Shown here piece after piece: positions 25,316 to 37,233 of a stretch of 64,000 bases of DNA (position 1 is its first letter; each line of letters opens with the position of its first letter). The notes beneath the pieces were generated by a model that was given only the letters and a program-made list of their open reading frames with translations, did not search any database and was not told the origin of the DNA. This DNA comes from Myrica gale (Eukaryota > Streptophyta > Magnoliopsida > Fagales > Myricaceae). The stretch lies in contig OZ005619.1 in assembly GCA_963930655.1 (NCBI GenBank), positions 6,120,501 to 6,184,500 on the forward strand, given 5' to 3'. Made by a program: the position numbers and the translations under genes.

Positions 25316-25440
25316 ATGTCCTTAGAAGGACTTCAGTTGAATATGAAACAATAGCATTATGTAAGTGTGAAAAAAATAAAACCGAATATCTAGAACAACA
25401 TGGAAAAATTATAGCAAAAAATATAGATAAATGTATTTTT
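25316..25440. repeat. Segment shared with 47090-47205
   Basis: The two copies share the 31-bp string at 25340-25370 and 47128-47158 apart from one or two bases, then AACAACATGGAAAAATTA-type sequence. Both lie just downstream of a TTCGAA array, so they probably belong to the same CACTA family rather than to host DNA. Confidence 0.6.
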
Positions 25441-26250
25441 GACTGACTCATGAATTGGGATAAATTAATGAGCAATACATTCTTGGCAGATGAGCAAATA
25501 AAGTTGTCTATATCACATGCAATATCCTCAAGTACAGGCCAATTGTGGAAGAAATGTAGGCTATGTTTGGTTAATTCTAAAAAAATTTCCACAATCACTT
25601 TTTTATCGATTTTAATATTTTTTTACAAACTCCAATAACTTTTTACAAATGCCAACTTTTAAGAAACTTTTCAACAATCCCAAGAGAATATACAGCACCT
25701 CCAACAAAAAAACACAAAAAATAGTTTTAAAACCAAACTAATTATAGCTGTTAATTTGTAAGAAATCCAGATCCTGTAAATTTGCTAGCTGGTACGGACC
25801 AATAACGGAACAAATGTACAATTGTGATATTTCGAATACACATAGGGTGGGAATAGAAAAAGGATGAGAGATGAGTTCTATCAAGGGTCAAGTCCCATAT
25901 AGGGACATTACTAGATTAAATTAAAACTTTACAATGATTCTAATGGGCTCCATTATTGGCTTGTTACAAATGGTATCAGAGCCAGCCCATAGTAACCATC
26001 AATGTGGGAGTGATGGGCCTTGACAAGGAGAAAAAATGATTTAAGAGAGGAAAATTGTGGTAATCCGAATCCCACATGAGAAAAATGAGAGATGAGTTCT
26101 TAATTTTCAAGCAAAATCCTAAATTGACACTACAAAAAAATTGAATTTTAGTGACGAAATGGATTTCGTCACTAAACGTCCTTTCTGTGACGAAAAAAAA
26201 ATTTGTCACTAAAATGTAATGTTTTGGTGACGAAAAATTTCGTCACTTAC

Positions 26251-27060
26251 CGATCGATCGGTGACGAATCGACACCTGTGAAATCTTTTGATGACTACTT
26301 TAAGTCACCACACTTAATGATTGATCAATGATTATGCCACAATCGATCGGTGACGAATCGACACCTGGTGAAAACTCACGATCAATTGTTGCATAGAAAC
26401 GTTGGTAAAACAATATGCAAGCGATCGGGAGTTCGCCACGTGTAAAACAATATGTGATCGATTGCCTAAATGATGAACGATCGATCAGAGCAAATGATTA
26501 TATGAAACCAGCGAATCATTTTACCGATTATCTCTCAAGAATTTTCTCGAATCCTCTCAAACTTCACGGAACCATTTGGTGCGGCATTGCCTTCCAAAGT
26601 GCGCAAAATTATTTCTTGTTATCATCTACATCAAAGGTACGTAGTTATATTAATTTTCAAGACATATTAAGTTGTTTTAAATGAGGTTTTAGTTTACGTT
26701 TTTTTAATTTTCTATATCCTTCATTTAGGTCCGTAAATTGTTTTTATTTTTGTGTTAATGTATATTTTGGCGTTTAGGATTGTTTAGCGATCATTTGGGG
26801 CTGATTTTGAACATCTTTTGGGGGTTTTTTGTAATCCTTGCATTTTCGTATAAACACCGATTGATCACATTTAACAGCGATCGAACGTGTTGTAGAAGCT
26901 GAGTCAAACGATTGATCGTCTAAAGTATCGGTTATGATTATTTAGCGACCGATCGATACTGTATGTACCGATGAATGGGTAATTAAAACGGTGAGTTTCA
27001 ATTTTATGACAATCGATCACTATAATTGACGGTCGATCATCTTAGTTACCAATCAATCGG
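26251..27060. repeat. 5' subterminal array of CGATCGATCG-type palindromes in the CACTA element
   Basis: ATCGATCGGTGACGAATCGACACC occurs twice 91 bp apart (about 26252 and 26343). GATCGATC or one-off variants appear at least eight more times up to 27060. In studied CACTA elements such subterminal repeats bind the TNPA-like protein. The bases around the palindrome vary, but the TCGA core is kept. Confidence 0.85.
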
Positions 27061-27208
27061 TAATTGATGATGTACTTTTAAAACCCCAAAAGTACACAAT
27101 TTTGTGGCGATAGATTACCATTTTGTTGTATCTGTTAAATATTTTAATTACATTATTGTGGTTATTTATTAACACATATTTATATACAATTTTTGCAGCG
27201 TTCGTAAA

Positions 27209-28462
27209 ATGTCAGGAGCTAAGCGTGCACGCACAACGAGGGACGAGACTGGATCGTCGTCCAACAATCAGGAGCTCGCTGATTCAATGATGACTGTAGA
27301 GAGGCGGATGGAGTACTTGAGGGGGCAGCCGGTGGCCAAAGAGTTTCCGGTGACGCTATCTGATTTTGACAATTTGTTGTACGAGGAGTACACCCTCTTC
27401 CAGTTGTTTGAGTAGCAGGGATTCCTTCACCAGCTTTCGTGGCTGGATGGTTTCTGTGTCGACTCCCTCGTGCACAAATTTTTTTGTGCGGTTATCTCGG
27501 CACCCAGAGCACCTGAGGTGCAGATTGAGGTGTGAGGAGTATAGTTCATGTTCTCGGCAGACGTCATTGTCGATTTCCTGCACTGCCCTCGGCTTAGGAC
27601 CCTTGCTTCACTGCGGTTCCTTTGACGGATGAGCAGAAGACATCAGAGCAGGACTTATGGACGCTGATGACGGGGAAGACCTCTGCAGTGGTTGGCAGCA
27701 TAATCAAGTAGAGTGAGTTCAGTGTGTTTTGGCTGATTTTGAACCTTATCTGGATGACGAACGTCGATGGGAGAATTCATTCTACCGAGTGCACGTTCGC
27801 GAGAGCTCAGTGCATGCTCTTACTGGATCAACAGACGTTGATAGATTTTCCATTGTACATGTTTGAGCTGATTATGGATGAGGCTTGGGGAATTAAGGAA
27901 TATAGTCTCCTTTACGGCGTGTTTCTAACTCAATTTCTCATTTCTCTGGGTGTTATGATCACTACTGAGGATACTCGTAAGGGGTTAAGAGCACGCTGAA
28001 CAAGTTCACCTCTCCAGGAGCAGGGGCAGAACGGGCATTGACTAGACGGTTTGCTCGTAGAGAAGCAGCAGCCGCAGAGGTGGCAGCACGACCTTCGACA
28101 TCAGCGTCAGAGGTACCTCTCGAGCTGAGAGCACCAGCAGTGCCCCTCCCTGGGTGGCCCAGCAATTTTTGGACCTTGACAGTCGTGTCAGCGCGACTGT
28201 GAAGGCCGCTCTACAACCTCTTGAGAGGCAGGTGCAATCGTTGGAGGAGGAGGTGAAAGAGCTCCGGACCGCCTTCGATGGGGAGTCCACTGTGACAATG
28301 TTATGCAACAAGTCGGTCGTGGCTCATATGTCAGACGTCAGAGAGCAGCTGGAAGAAATTAAGAAGACTCTCGATGATTTCAAGACAGAGACAGATCCAC
28401 CTATTATTCCCGGAGATATTCTTGATGACTTGGACATTTTCTGTGATGCTATTGCACGTTGA
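27209..28462 (+). pseudogene. Decayed 'plant putative transposon protein'-like ORF with coiled-coil tail
   Basis: The start follows an acceptor-like TTTTTGCAG. The first 68 codons (MSGAKRARTT...) run into a stop. Reading on in frame gives GFLHQLSWLDGFCVDSLVHKFFCAV, then the EVQIEV-GV-FMFSADVIVDFL segment, which resembles the conserved region of plant proteins annotated as putative plant transposon protein (family comparison from memory). A later piece at 27724-27999 contains LIDFPLYMFELIMDEAW. The last part (28154-28462) is a charged, heptad-like region with QPLERQVQSLEEEVKELRTAF, probably a coiled coil. Several stops and at least two frameshifts break it. This gene is not part of the usual TNPA/TNP2 pair. 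Its role, if any, is unknown. Confidence 0.65.
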
Positions 28463-28589
28463 TGTATTTTTTTATCTATTTGGGACATACATTTAGATTT
28501 CTGGTTTTAGTTACGTATTTGAGACATTTGTGTTTATCTGTGAAAATGTAGTAACTTTGATTACATTTTAATCGTTAGTTTGGAAACGA

Positions 28590-30010
28590 TCCATCGGCGC
28601 AGCACGTCGCGTATGGGTTCACTTACCGATCGATCGTCCAAGACGACATCGTTGCAATGGTTAGTACCGATCGATCATGTGGTAACGGTGTCGTTTAGTA
28701 TTTTGCTACCAATGGATCGTTTGTATGTCATGCATGCATCGTCGTTTTATACAGCTATAACGATCAATCGCTAGTGTGTAGCGATCCGTCGGTATTATCC
28801 GTCGTCGTTTTGGTCTTATATACGATCGATCGATCGTTACAGTATTTCTGCCTCTAATCTTCATTTTATTGAATAATATAAGTTTAAATGATTAGAAATA
28901 TAAAAATATATATTAACAAAGTATGTTATAATGTATTTAGATTACATAATAATATATCAAGTACATATAATTAATATTTAAGAAAGCATGTATAAGTTGT
29001 ACATGTTGCATCATAGATGCATTATGTTATTGCTAGTATGAGTTAAGTATTAAGATGTTAGAAACTAGTGACATAATGCTTATTTAACACATGATTACAA
29101 GTCATAAGTATGAGTTATGTATTAAGATGACATTATTAGTAAAATCAATTTTTTATAATTAGAATACCGATCGATCGCATATTAAGGCGATCGATCGGTG
29201 TATAACGGTGTCGTTTAATATTTTGCTACCGATGAATCGTTAGTATGTAATGCATGCGTCGTCGGTTGTATACAGAACGGACGATCGATCGCTCAATTTT
29301 ACACGATCCAACGGTGAAATTTGAGCGGGATTTTTCATGCTGACAAGGCGATCGATCGTAAGGACACCGATCGAATGACGTATATCGAGCTTGAAATGCG
29401 AGAATGCGCAAAGGTCGTGGGTGAAAGGCAAAAATACACCCACGACAAGGAGAAGAGGAGAGTAGCAGAAGGAGTTTTTTTTCTGAAAAATTTGTTAAAA
29501 CACCGTCCTTTTAACCGGGTGAATATTGGAAAATTTGGGCGACATTTGTGAGATTTTGGTGTGAAATTGGTTCGTTTTGGTCTACATTTCGTGCAAGAGG
29601 TAATGGAATCAACATACACTACGATTTATGAATGATTTGGTTGGTTATTTGATGTTTATAATATTTGTCCATTTGTGGGTATTGTGGAATGGATTTGTGA
29701 TGATTAGAGCTTATTAGAGTATGATTAATATGTATATTAGAATTATAATTGCATGAGGATGATTTGTGAGTGTTTTGGGCTTGTATTTGATTGTGGGGAG
29801 GCCTGAAAAGTTGTATTTTCGATCTGGGTTTGTCACGATCAATCGCCTGTTTGTGAGGATGGATCGTCTGTTAAATGGTGGTTATCCGATTGATCGTGTA
29901 TGTGATGAAGATGGATCATTTGTTAGTTGGACGTTTGGCGATCGATCGTCTATTCGACGACGATCAATCGGTATTGAACACCAATCGATCGTCCATAGTA
30001 ACGATCGATT
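28590..30010. repeat. Internal array of CGATCGATCG-type palindromes with a ~510-bp duplication
   Basis: GATCGATCG-type palindromes recur between the first ORF and the transposase. Two related blocks of about 120 bp (28660-28775 and 29164-29285) share TAACGGTGTCGTTTA, ATTTTGCTACC and GTATGTMATGCATGC in the same order. A separate cluster is at 29935-30010. Palindrome arrays usually sit only near CACTA ends, so an internal one is unusual. There is no credible gene in this stretch. Confidence 0.75.
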
Positions 30011-30276
30011 GCTTGTTTGGGCAGATCGATGCATTATTATTTTTTGAGTGTTTGTTTTTATTATTGATACATGTGTAGTATTTGAGCTATAAATTGAATA
30101 TTTGATTATTGAAGTGCTTGAGTTCTGAAAATAAATCATGGAGTTTGAGAAGCATGGAGGGTGAATATTGGAGTGTTTTTTACTTGTTATGTTTGAGTTT
30201 ATTTTAGGGATATGCTTAATTCTTGTGTAGGTGTTTACGAATTACTTAATTCGTGTATTTTTTTAGATTGGTGGCG

Positions 30277-33200
30277 ATGGATAAGAGTTGGATTTACGAG
30301 AAAAATTGGTTTGGTGAAAAGTATGCGGAGGGGGTCCGTAGGTTTGTCGGTATGGCTGCTTGTTGTGTAGACTCTCGGGGTTAGATCAGATGTCAGTGTC
30401 GGAAGTGCAGAAATGTAGTGTTTCAAGTGTTGGATAAAATGGAAGATCATATTTATATTAATGGGTTTGATGTGAGCTATAAGTCATGAGTGTTTCACGG
30501 GGTGGGTATTCAACTTACTTTTAATTTGAGTCAAGGGTCCGGTGCGGGTTTACCATATAGTGATGGTGATTTAGAGGGGATAACTCTGATAGAATGACGG
30601 AAATGTTGACCGATGTTCGTGCCGGATTAGATGGTGGGCCGATAAGGGTTGAACCGGAGAACCCTAATAATAAGGAAACCCTCAGTTGGTAACCGAAGGG
30701 GTCAACACCACTTAATTAGTTATGGGAAGAGGCATAACATGAATTGTATCCTGGATGTACCAAGTTTAGTAAGTTGTCATTTACGGTCCGATTTTTGCAT
30801 GTCAAGTCGGAGAATAAGTTGTCAGTTAAGGCATTTGATATGGTATTACAGTTGATTAAGGAGGCGTTGCCAGAGGGGGAGACGTTACCGAGATCGTATT
30901 ACGAGGCGAAACAATTGCGAAAGGGTCTTGGGTTTAGTTATGATAAGATTTATGCATGTTAGAATGATTGTGTGTTGTTTTGGAAGGAAAACAGTGAGTT
31001 AGACAATTGTCCGGTATGTGGGGTGTCCCGGTGGAAATTCGAAAATGACTTGCACAATCGATGTCCAAGGAAAGTGTTGCGTCATTTCCTTTTAATCCCT
31101 AGACTTAAACGTTTGTTTATTACAAAAGATGTAGCAATTGACATGAGATGGCATAAGGAAAAACGGGTCGATCACGGGGAGAGTTTGAGGCATCTTGCAG
31201 ATTCATTGGTTAGTTTGCTCAAGATGCCGCAATGTTCGCCTTCGTCTTGCTTCTGACGAGTTTAATCCGTTCGGAAACATGAGCAATGCGTACAGTATTT
31301 GGCCAGTCGTTGTGTTTCCGTACAATTTACCCCCATGGAGGTGTATGAAGGTCCCATTTTCACTAATGACTCTTTTAATCCTGGGTCGAAAGTCACCGGG
31401 AAATGATATAGATGTATATTTTCGACCCTTAGTGGACGAGTTAAAACAACTATGAGAAGATGGAGTTGAGACACATGACGCTTCAGATGGGACGACATTG
31501 AAGATGCATGCAGCTTTGATGTGGACCATAAATGATTTCCCAACATATGCCAATTTATCTGGATGGAGTACCAAAGGGAAGTTGGCATGTCCAACGTGTA
31601 ATTTAGACATTGCCTATAAGTGGTTGAAGCACGGTAGAAGAATGTGTTATATGGGTCATAGGAGATATTTGACATCGGGGCATGCATGGAGATATGACGT
31701 GGATACGTTCAATGGGAAAGAAGAACATAGACTTCCACCTGAGGAGTTAACTGGTGAGGAAATATTGGAACAACTGACGCATGTCGGGGAGACTATCTTT
31801 GGAAAAGTGTCAGGGAAGAATAAGGGAAAGAAGAAACAATCGTCAGAACGTTTGAATTGGACGAAAAAGAGCATCTTTTTCCAACTGTCGTATTGGAGTA
31901 CGTTAGGGTTACGACATAACTTGGATGTGATGCACATCGAGAGGAACATATGTGACAACGTGATCAGAACGGTGATGAATATCGAGTTCAAGATTAGAGA
32001 TTCAGTGGCTACACGTAGAGATTTAGCTGAAATGCGGGTTAAAAAAGACTTGCATTTGGTGTATGACGGTCGGGTTGAAATGATACCTCAAGCGGCGTAT
32101 ACTTTAACTCGGGAAGAGCGAAGGAGGGACTGTGAGTGGTTAAAAGAAGTGAGGTTCCCGATGGTTATGCAGCTGAGGTTTCATGTTGTGTGAATCTAGA
32201 TGAGTTCAAAGTTTCTGGAATGAAAAGCCATGATTGTCATGTGTTCTTGCAGAGAGTTCTTCCAGTAATGATCTGAGGGTTGTTGAAGGAAGATGTGGGT
32301 GGCGCAGTGACTAAATTATGTTTGTTTTTTCGAGAGTTGTGTTCTCGTACATTGAAGATTTTTGTATTGCAGAGGACGTTAGAAGATATCGGGATAATTT
32401 TATGCAAGTTGGAAATGATTTTTCCACCTTTTTTTTTACAGTGATGATGCATTTGGCTGTCCACTTATCACACGAAGCATTGCTTGCTGGACCCGTACAA
32501 TACAGATGGATGTATCCAGTTGAACGGTTGATGGGTGGCTCGAAAAGGAATGTTAAAAATAAGTCTTGTCCTGAAGGGTCGATTGCAGAAGCATATATTG
32601 AGAATGAGTGTTCGACATTTTGTTCCCAATACCTCCGAGGGGTCGAAACAGTGTTTAATCGCAGAGATCGAAACTACGATTCCGACGGCGAAATTGAGGT
32701 ACCAGAATGGTCATTGGATGTGTCACTGAGAGAATTAGATTGATAGGGGCTGCAAAAGGCTGACATAGACCGAACAGAGTTCAAGAAAGCTCGATGGTTT
32801 GTGCTGAACAATTGCAAAGACATCAGCGTGTACTTAAAGTAAGTAAAAAAATATAGATGTATGTTTTTCTATAATATACAGTCGTTGATTAACCTTATCG
32901 TTACAGTGAACACATGGCATGAGGAATGAACTTCTCGTATGCATGATGAACAATTTCCGGATTGGTTCTTAGGGCGAGTAAGTGTTATTTTTAGAAGTCA
33001 TTCAAATTAATATCATGTCTTTTTTTTAAATGAACTTCTAATATATTGTTGTAGGTTCAAAAATTACGACCTCAAAATCCATGTACATCAATCGATGAAT
33101 TGTATTCACTGGTACATGGGCCTGATACACGAGTGATGCATTATTCTGCATGTGTTATGAACGGATGTAGATATCATACAGTACAATGGGAAGAATGTCG

Positions 33201-33838
33201 GAGAACTCAGAATAATGGTATTGTAGTACCGGGAACACATGAGGGAAATCCAATAGAATTTTCTGAGAGACTTGGAGACATTTATGCCATGCAATACTTG
33301 CGGGGAAATACAATATATTTGTTTAAGTGTGATTGGTGGGACGTCGAAGATCATCGTGGAATTCGTATCGACGAGAACTTTAGCAGCATAAACACTTCCC
33401 GACGATGATACTTAGAAGATCCATTTGTTTTGGCTAATCAAGCAAGTCAAGTGTTTTATCTAGATGATAATCTGCATGGACCTACATGGCGAGTCGTGCA
33501 GAAGTTGTCATGTAGAAATGCATGACATTCCCGGACCTGATCCGATCGGTGAAGTTGACGTAAACGTTGAATCGGGAGCAACCATCGTGAATGAAGCGTA
33601 TCAAAAGGACAATGCCATTGACTTGTTTATAGACTTCCGACAATTTAACCTTAATCCACTACGGAGGGATGACGTTGCGCCAAACGTTATCGAAGCTTCT
33701 GAGGCAATTGATCGGCGGAAAAAAAGACACATAGATGGTAATGATGTTTCGGAGGGGGATGCATCGAAAGTGATAGCGATTCTACTGAGAATGAGGCATC
33801 GGACGATAACCTGCAAGAACTGGATTATGATTAATGTA
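30277..33838 (+). pseudogene. TNP2-like CACTA transposase (catalytic), decayed
   Basis: The product is the catalytic transposase that cuts element ends. The start is MDKSWIYEKNWFGEKYAEGV, the usual Transpos_assoc N-terminus, soon broken by in-frame stops at 30382 and 30487. The central tnp2 region follows in pieces: LPEGETLPRSYYEAK (30865), CPVCGVSRWKF (31009), NPFGNMSNAYSIWPV (31265), then the long clean block 31498-32160 with LRHNLDVMHIERNICDN. A DUF4218-type block at 32440-32690 contains GPVQYRWMYPVERLMG and CPEGSIAEAYIENECSTF. A DUF4216-type block at 33100-33500 has YLFKCDWWDVEDHRGI. Introns are likely near 32840 and 32990. At least four stops and two frameshifts inactivate it. Domain order and size are normal for the family. 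Confidence 0.93.
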
Positions 33839-33932
33839 TAATGTTCATGTTTGCTTAACAGTTTTTACTGTTACCATTTCTTTTACAATATCTTTATCTT
33901 TTATTTTATTATGTCACAGCTTATACGGTGAA

Positions 33933-35397
33933 ATGACGCGTGGACGAGAATTTCCTTCAGTTACTTTTGGACGGTTGAATAGTGCAGTTAGTCCGGTTAG
34001 TATGAGTCTGATCCCTTGTCTTACCCTGAGCACTCCAACACCAACAGCGAATGAAGCCATGAGTCAAAGCACGTCAGCTTGTCCTAGTAGTTATGCATGT
34101 AAGAAATTATTCTAATGAATATTTCAATTTTTTAAGTTAACTAACCGACTAACTTTGTTAATTTAATTTTATGTAGCAACATCAGCTTCTAAGCGTGGAC
34201 AAGGTAGGACACGTGAGGTCGGTTTGGAGAAGAGTCTTGGGTCTGGGTCTAGTTTCGGGAAACTATCGGTCCATATCCCAGATGGAGAGTGTGGAGGAGT
34301 GTCATCCACTGCTGCCACTCTATAAATGAAGATTGGAATGTTGGTCCGAGGGCTGATTCCAATCTCTGTTAACAAGTGGGTCGACGTTCCTTCAAAAGTG
34401 AAGGAGTACATTATGGATCGGGTGTTGGTATGATTAAATTCGTAAACATAGAATTTTTGTATAAGCAGATCATTACACTTGTAATATTGTATGTTTTCGT
34501 ACTTATGTAGGACCACTTCGACCTTGACTACAACCGTCAGGAGGACGTGAGGAAGGTGGTCGAGACTATGATGATGGCACATCGAACGCACCACAACCGG
34601 ATGCATGCGTATTTCAAGAAGTTCTCGAGTAAAGAGGTTGCGTTGCTGAAGCCGCATCCTGATACAACGGAAGAACAGTTGAAGGAGTTATGCGATCTGT
34701 TCACCAGCTAACCATTTTTGGTACGTGATTAAAGAAAATCGTTGCTTAAATTCTTTTGATATTTAATTTCTTAAAATATCACAGAAACAGTCGAGCAAAA
34801 TAAGAAGATACGATCAAAGTTGACTGTGAACCACGCTGCTGGTTCGCGTTCCTTCCAACGCACACGATCTTGCATGGTTAGTTAAGAACTAAATTTTAGA
34901 CTTTATTGATATTTTTTGTCAATAACTTTATGCTATTGCCATGTAGAAAACTCAAGAAAGAGGTGATATCAATCCTGCATAGTAGTATAAAAAGAATTAT
35001 ACAAACAAAGATGAGATTTGGACCTCAGAAGGAGCCAGAGAAATTTATGTAAGTCGCTTTCATTTTAATTTACTTTATGTAATTTATGTATATTTATCTA
35101 CTTTAATGTTTCTGGTAATTATTACCATTTTTTCAGGAACGGATGGATGTCTTCTAGCACCAGTGTGATTTAGAAGGGAAGACTTACACCGAAATTGAAG
35201 TATATTCCGAGATATTGGGCAAGAAGTCGGGATATGTTCGGGGATTAGGACGTGCGGTTAAGCCTCCGCCTTCATCAACTTTGACTACACAATCTTCTGA
35301 TCTACAGTACCAGATAGCAAAGGCAAGGGGTGTATTATTAAGATGTTATTTTCGATTTAATTGCGGATTACTATTTGATAGCATTAATGTGCATTGA
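33933..35397 (+). pseudogene. TNPA/Ptta-type (Transposase_24-like) CACTA accessory gene, multi-exon, decayed
   Basis: In the best-known elements the second CACTA protein binds subterminal repeats. It starts MTRGREFPS at 33933. Exon-like blocks with good splice signals follow: 34177-34427 (RGQGRTREVGLEKSLGSGS, then VNKWVDVPSKVKEYIMDRVL, with a stop between them), 34512-34720 (MHAYFKKFSSKEVALLKPHPD, then ELCDLF), 34790-34876 (LTVNHAAGSRSFQRTRS), 34948-35048 (YKKNYTNKDEIWTSEGAREIY) and 35138-35397 (LEGKTYTEIEVYSEILGKKSGYVRGLGRAVK). Stops in three exons show decay. It lies 95 bp after the transposase on the same strand, the usual CACTA layout here. Confidence 0.88.
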
Positions 35398-35489
35398 TAT
35401 GAGTATTGTATTTTTATTATAGTAGTATCTGTTATATAATATTTTTTTATTATTGTTGTTTTTCAAAAATCCAAATTATGTTTCCACCA

Positions 35490-36000
35490 TTCGATCGGTA
35501 GTTAAACTCCATTTTAAGAGATCGATCGGTTGTTAATCAACCGATTGATCGTTACACACCACCGTTCGATCGTCAATATTAAAAATATATAATGTTGATC
35601 GATCGTCTATGTGCAAGCGATCCGTCGGCAAGATGAGCGACCGATTGGTATAGAAATAAACGATCGATCACTAAATAAAAACAATCGATCGTCAAATTAT
35701 ACCGATCGATCAATGACGTAGTCAGTGATCAATCGCTTTACTCACCGACCGATCGGCTTTTGTTAAGATGATCGATCACTAAATTGAAGTGATCGATCCC
35801 TTATACAAGACAATTGATTGTCATTACTATAGCGATCGATCGTTTATTTCTTACTATTCCATCGGTAAAAATGGCCGATCAATCCCCAATAATTCATCAA
35901 TCAATCGTAGATGCTTATCGTTCGATCGTTGCGAAACATAGCGATCAATCGCTCGTTTAACCGATCCATCACTAAGTCTGTGACGATCGATCGTTCGATC
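35490..36000. repeat. 3' subterminal array of CGATCGATCG-type palindromes
   Basis: More than fifteen GATCGATC-type words or one-base variants occur in 510 bp, on average one every 30 bp, just inside the 3' end of the CACTA element. This is the densest of its three arrays. The final 180 bp switch to GTGACGAAA words and the terminal repeat. Confidence 0.88.
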
Positions 36001-36463
36001 ACTGTATTTAGTGACGAAAAATTTCCGTCACTAAAAACTTTTCGTGACGAAATTCGGGCTTTGTCACGAAATACATTTTGTGACACTCTTACACTGACGG
36101 ATCTAGTGACGAAAAAATTTCATCACTAATATTTTAGTGACAAAATTTTGACTTTTAGTGACAATTTTTTTGTAGTGTGAGACCTTACAAGATTGAACTA
36201 GACCTTATAATGATGTAGGCTTCAAGGTAATTTGATTAGTCCTTTTGAAGTCGCTACTTCTTGGCTCATTACATTAATACTGTGTTTGTTATCCTTTAGT
36301 TTATCGAGCGTACTAGATGAACTCAAACATTTTACCATTGATATTTTGCTAGAAAACAGAAAAAGCGCATGTTGAAAATTTGAATTGGTTTGTAATTTAT
36401 TTTGAGAAAGATTCATGAGGTCCTATTGCATATACATATGATTTTCATGCACAAATCATTTCA

Positions 36464-37022
36464 CACTACAAAAAAACCGACCTATAGCGGCGGTCGGAAA
36501 CCCCCGCTATAGGTCACAAAACCGCTGCTATAGGCTATAGCAGCGGTCTTTTGACAGCGAATGCGACCGCGGCTTATATAGCGGCGGTTTGCGCTACAGC
36601 TAGTGAAGACCTCGGGTCTATAGCGGCGGTCGCGCCTGAACACAAAATTGTCTTCCTCGCAGCGTTTTGTGAAAATGCTGGCACAGACCTTTAGCGGCGG
36701 TATAGGTATACCTTTAGCAGCGGTTTTTTAAAGGTGAACTCTACAGGCCGCTACAAAGACCGCCGCTAAAGGTAATACCTTTAGTGGCGTTTTGAAACAA
36801 CGCTGCTAAAGGGGGGTCTAGTTCTAAAGGACCGCCACTAAAGGTATTCGCTAAAGGTAATACCTTTAGCGGCGTTTTGCAAAAAAATTGTTAAAGGGGA
36901 CCGCCGCTATAGACCCCCTTTAGTGACGTTTTTTGCAAAACGCCGCAAAAAATACCTTTTAGCGACGTTTTTAGCGACCGCTGCTAAAAAGACCGCCACT
37001 ATAGACCTGTTTTTTTGTAGTG
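36464..37022. mobile_element. CACTA MITE, 559 bp, with GCGGCGG-rich inverted repeats
   Basis: The ends share CACTACAAAAAAAC as an inverted repeat, and the 3-bp duplication TCA lies at 36461-36463 and 37023-37025. The interior is built from CTTTAGCGGCGG / CCGCCGCTAAAG words in both orientations and can fold strongly. It has no gene and depends on another CACTA transposase. It is a different family from the 10-kb element: the terminal bases agree for 13 positions only and the subterminal words differ. It is inserted beside the broken secreted-protein gene copy. Confidence 0.95.
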
Positions 37023-37095
37023 TCAATGAAGTGAGAGTGCGAGAGATAGGGAGAGTGTATATGTCAGAACTATTTACCACATCTGAAGCAGGAGC

Positions 37096-37157
37096 ATTGG
37101 CGGATGCAAGGGGGGGCCAACAGGGAACCTGGCCCCGGTTGGCCTCATGCTTCCCTT

Positions 37158-37233
<76 letters not shown>

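Larger units (their letters stand above)
26128..36177 (+). mobile_element. CACTA (En/Spm) DNA transposon, 10,050 bp, complete ends
   Basis: The ends are perfect 16-bp inverted repeats CACTACAAAAAAATTG, flanked by the 3-bp duplication TGA (26125-26127 and 36178-36180) usual for CACTA elements. TTTTAGTGACGAAAT-type words fill the first and last 180 bp. Inside lie a decayed ORF (27209-28462), a TNP2 transposase gene (30277-33838) and a TNPA/Ptta-type gene (33933-35397), all on the plus strand. All three have stops or frameshifts, so the copy is not autonomous now, although its ends may still be mobilised. It sits in the TRIM 3' LTR, whose two halves confirm the boundaries. Confidence 0.97.
25823..36273 (+). 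mobile_element. TRIM retrotransposon, 3' LTR split by the CACTA element
   Basis: A small LTR at 25823-25968 (TGTGATATTTC...CTTGTTACA) is followed two bases later by a perfect primer-binding site TGGTATCAGAGCC (25971-25983). After fewer than 100 bp comes a purine tract AAGAGAGGAAAAT (26043-26055) and a second LTR starting TGTGGTAATCC at 26056. That LTR stops at 26127, where the CACTA element begins, and resumes at 36181 up to about 36273 (CTCATTACA). The terminal-repeat size (about 146-165 bp) and the absence of any gene fit a terminal-repeat retrotransposon in miniature. The flanking 5-mers (acaat / ttaat) match poorly. Confidence 0.8.

Noticed and set aside
25971..25983. tRNA-like TGGTATCAGAGCC sequence
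   Set aside because: It is only the primer-binding site next to an LTR; no cloverleaf can be drawn around it.
27366..28311. Other frames over the extra CACTA ORF
   Set aside because: They are frame shadows of the decayed ORF; only the plus-strand pieces described match a family pattern.
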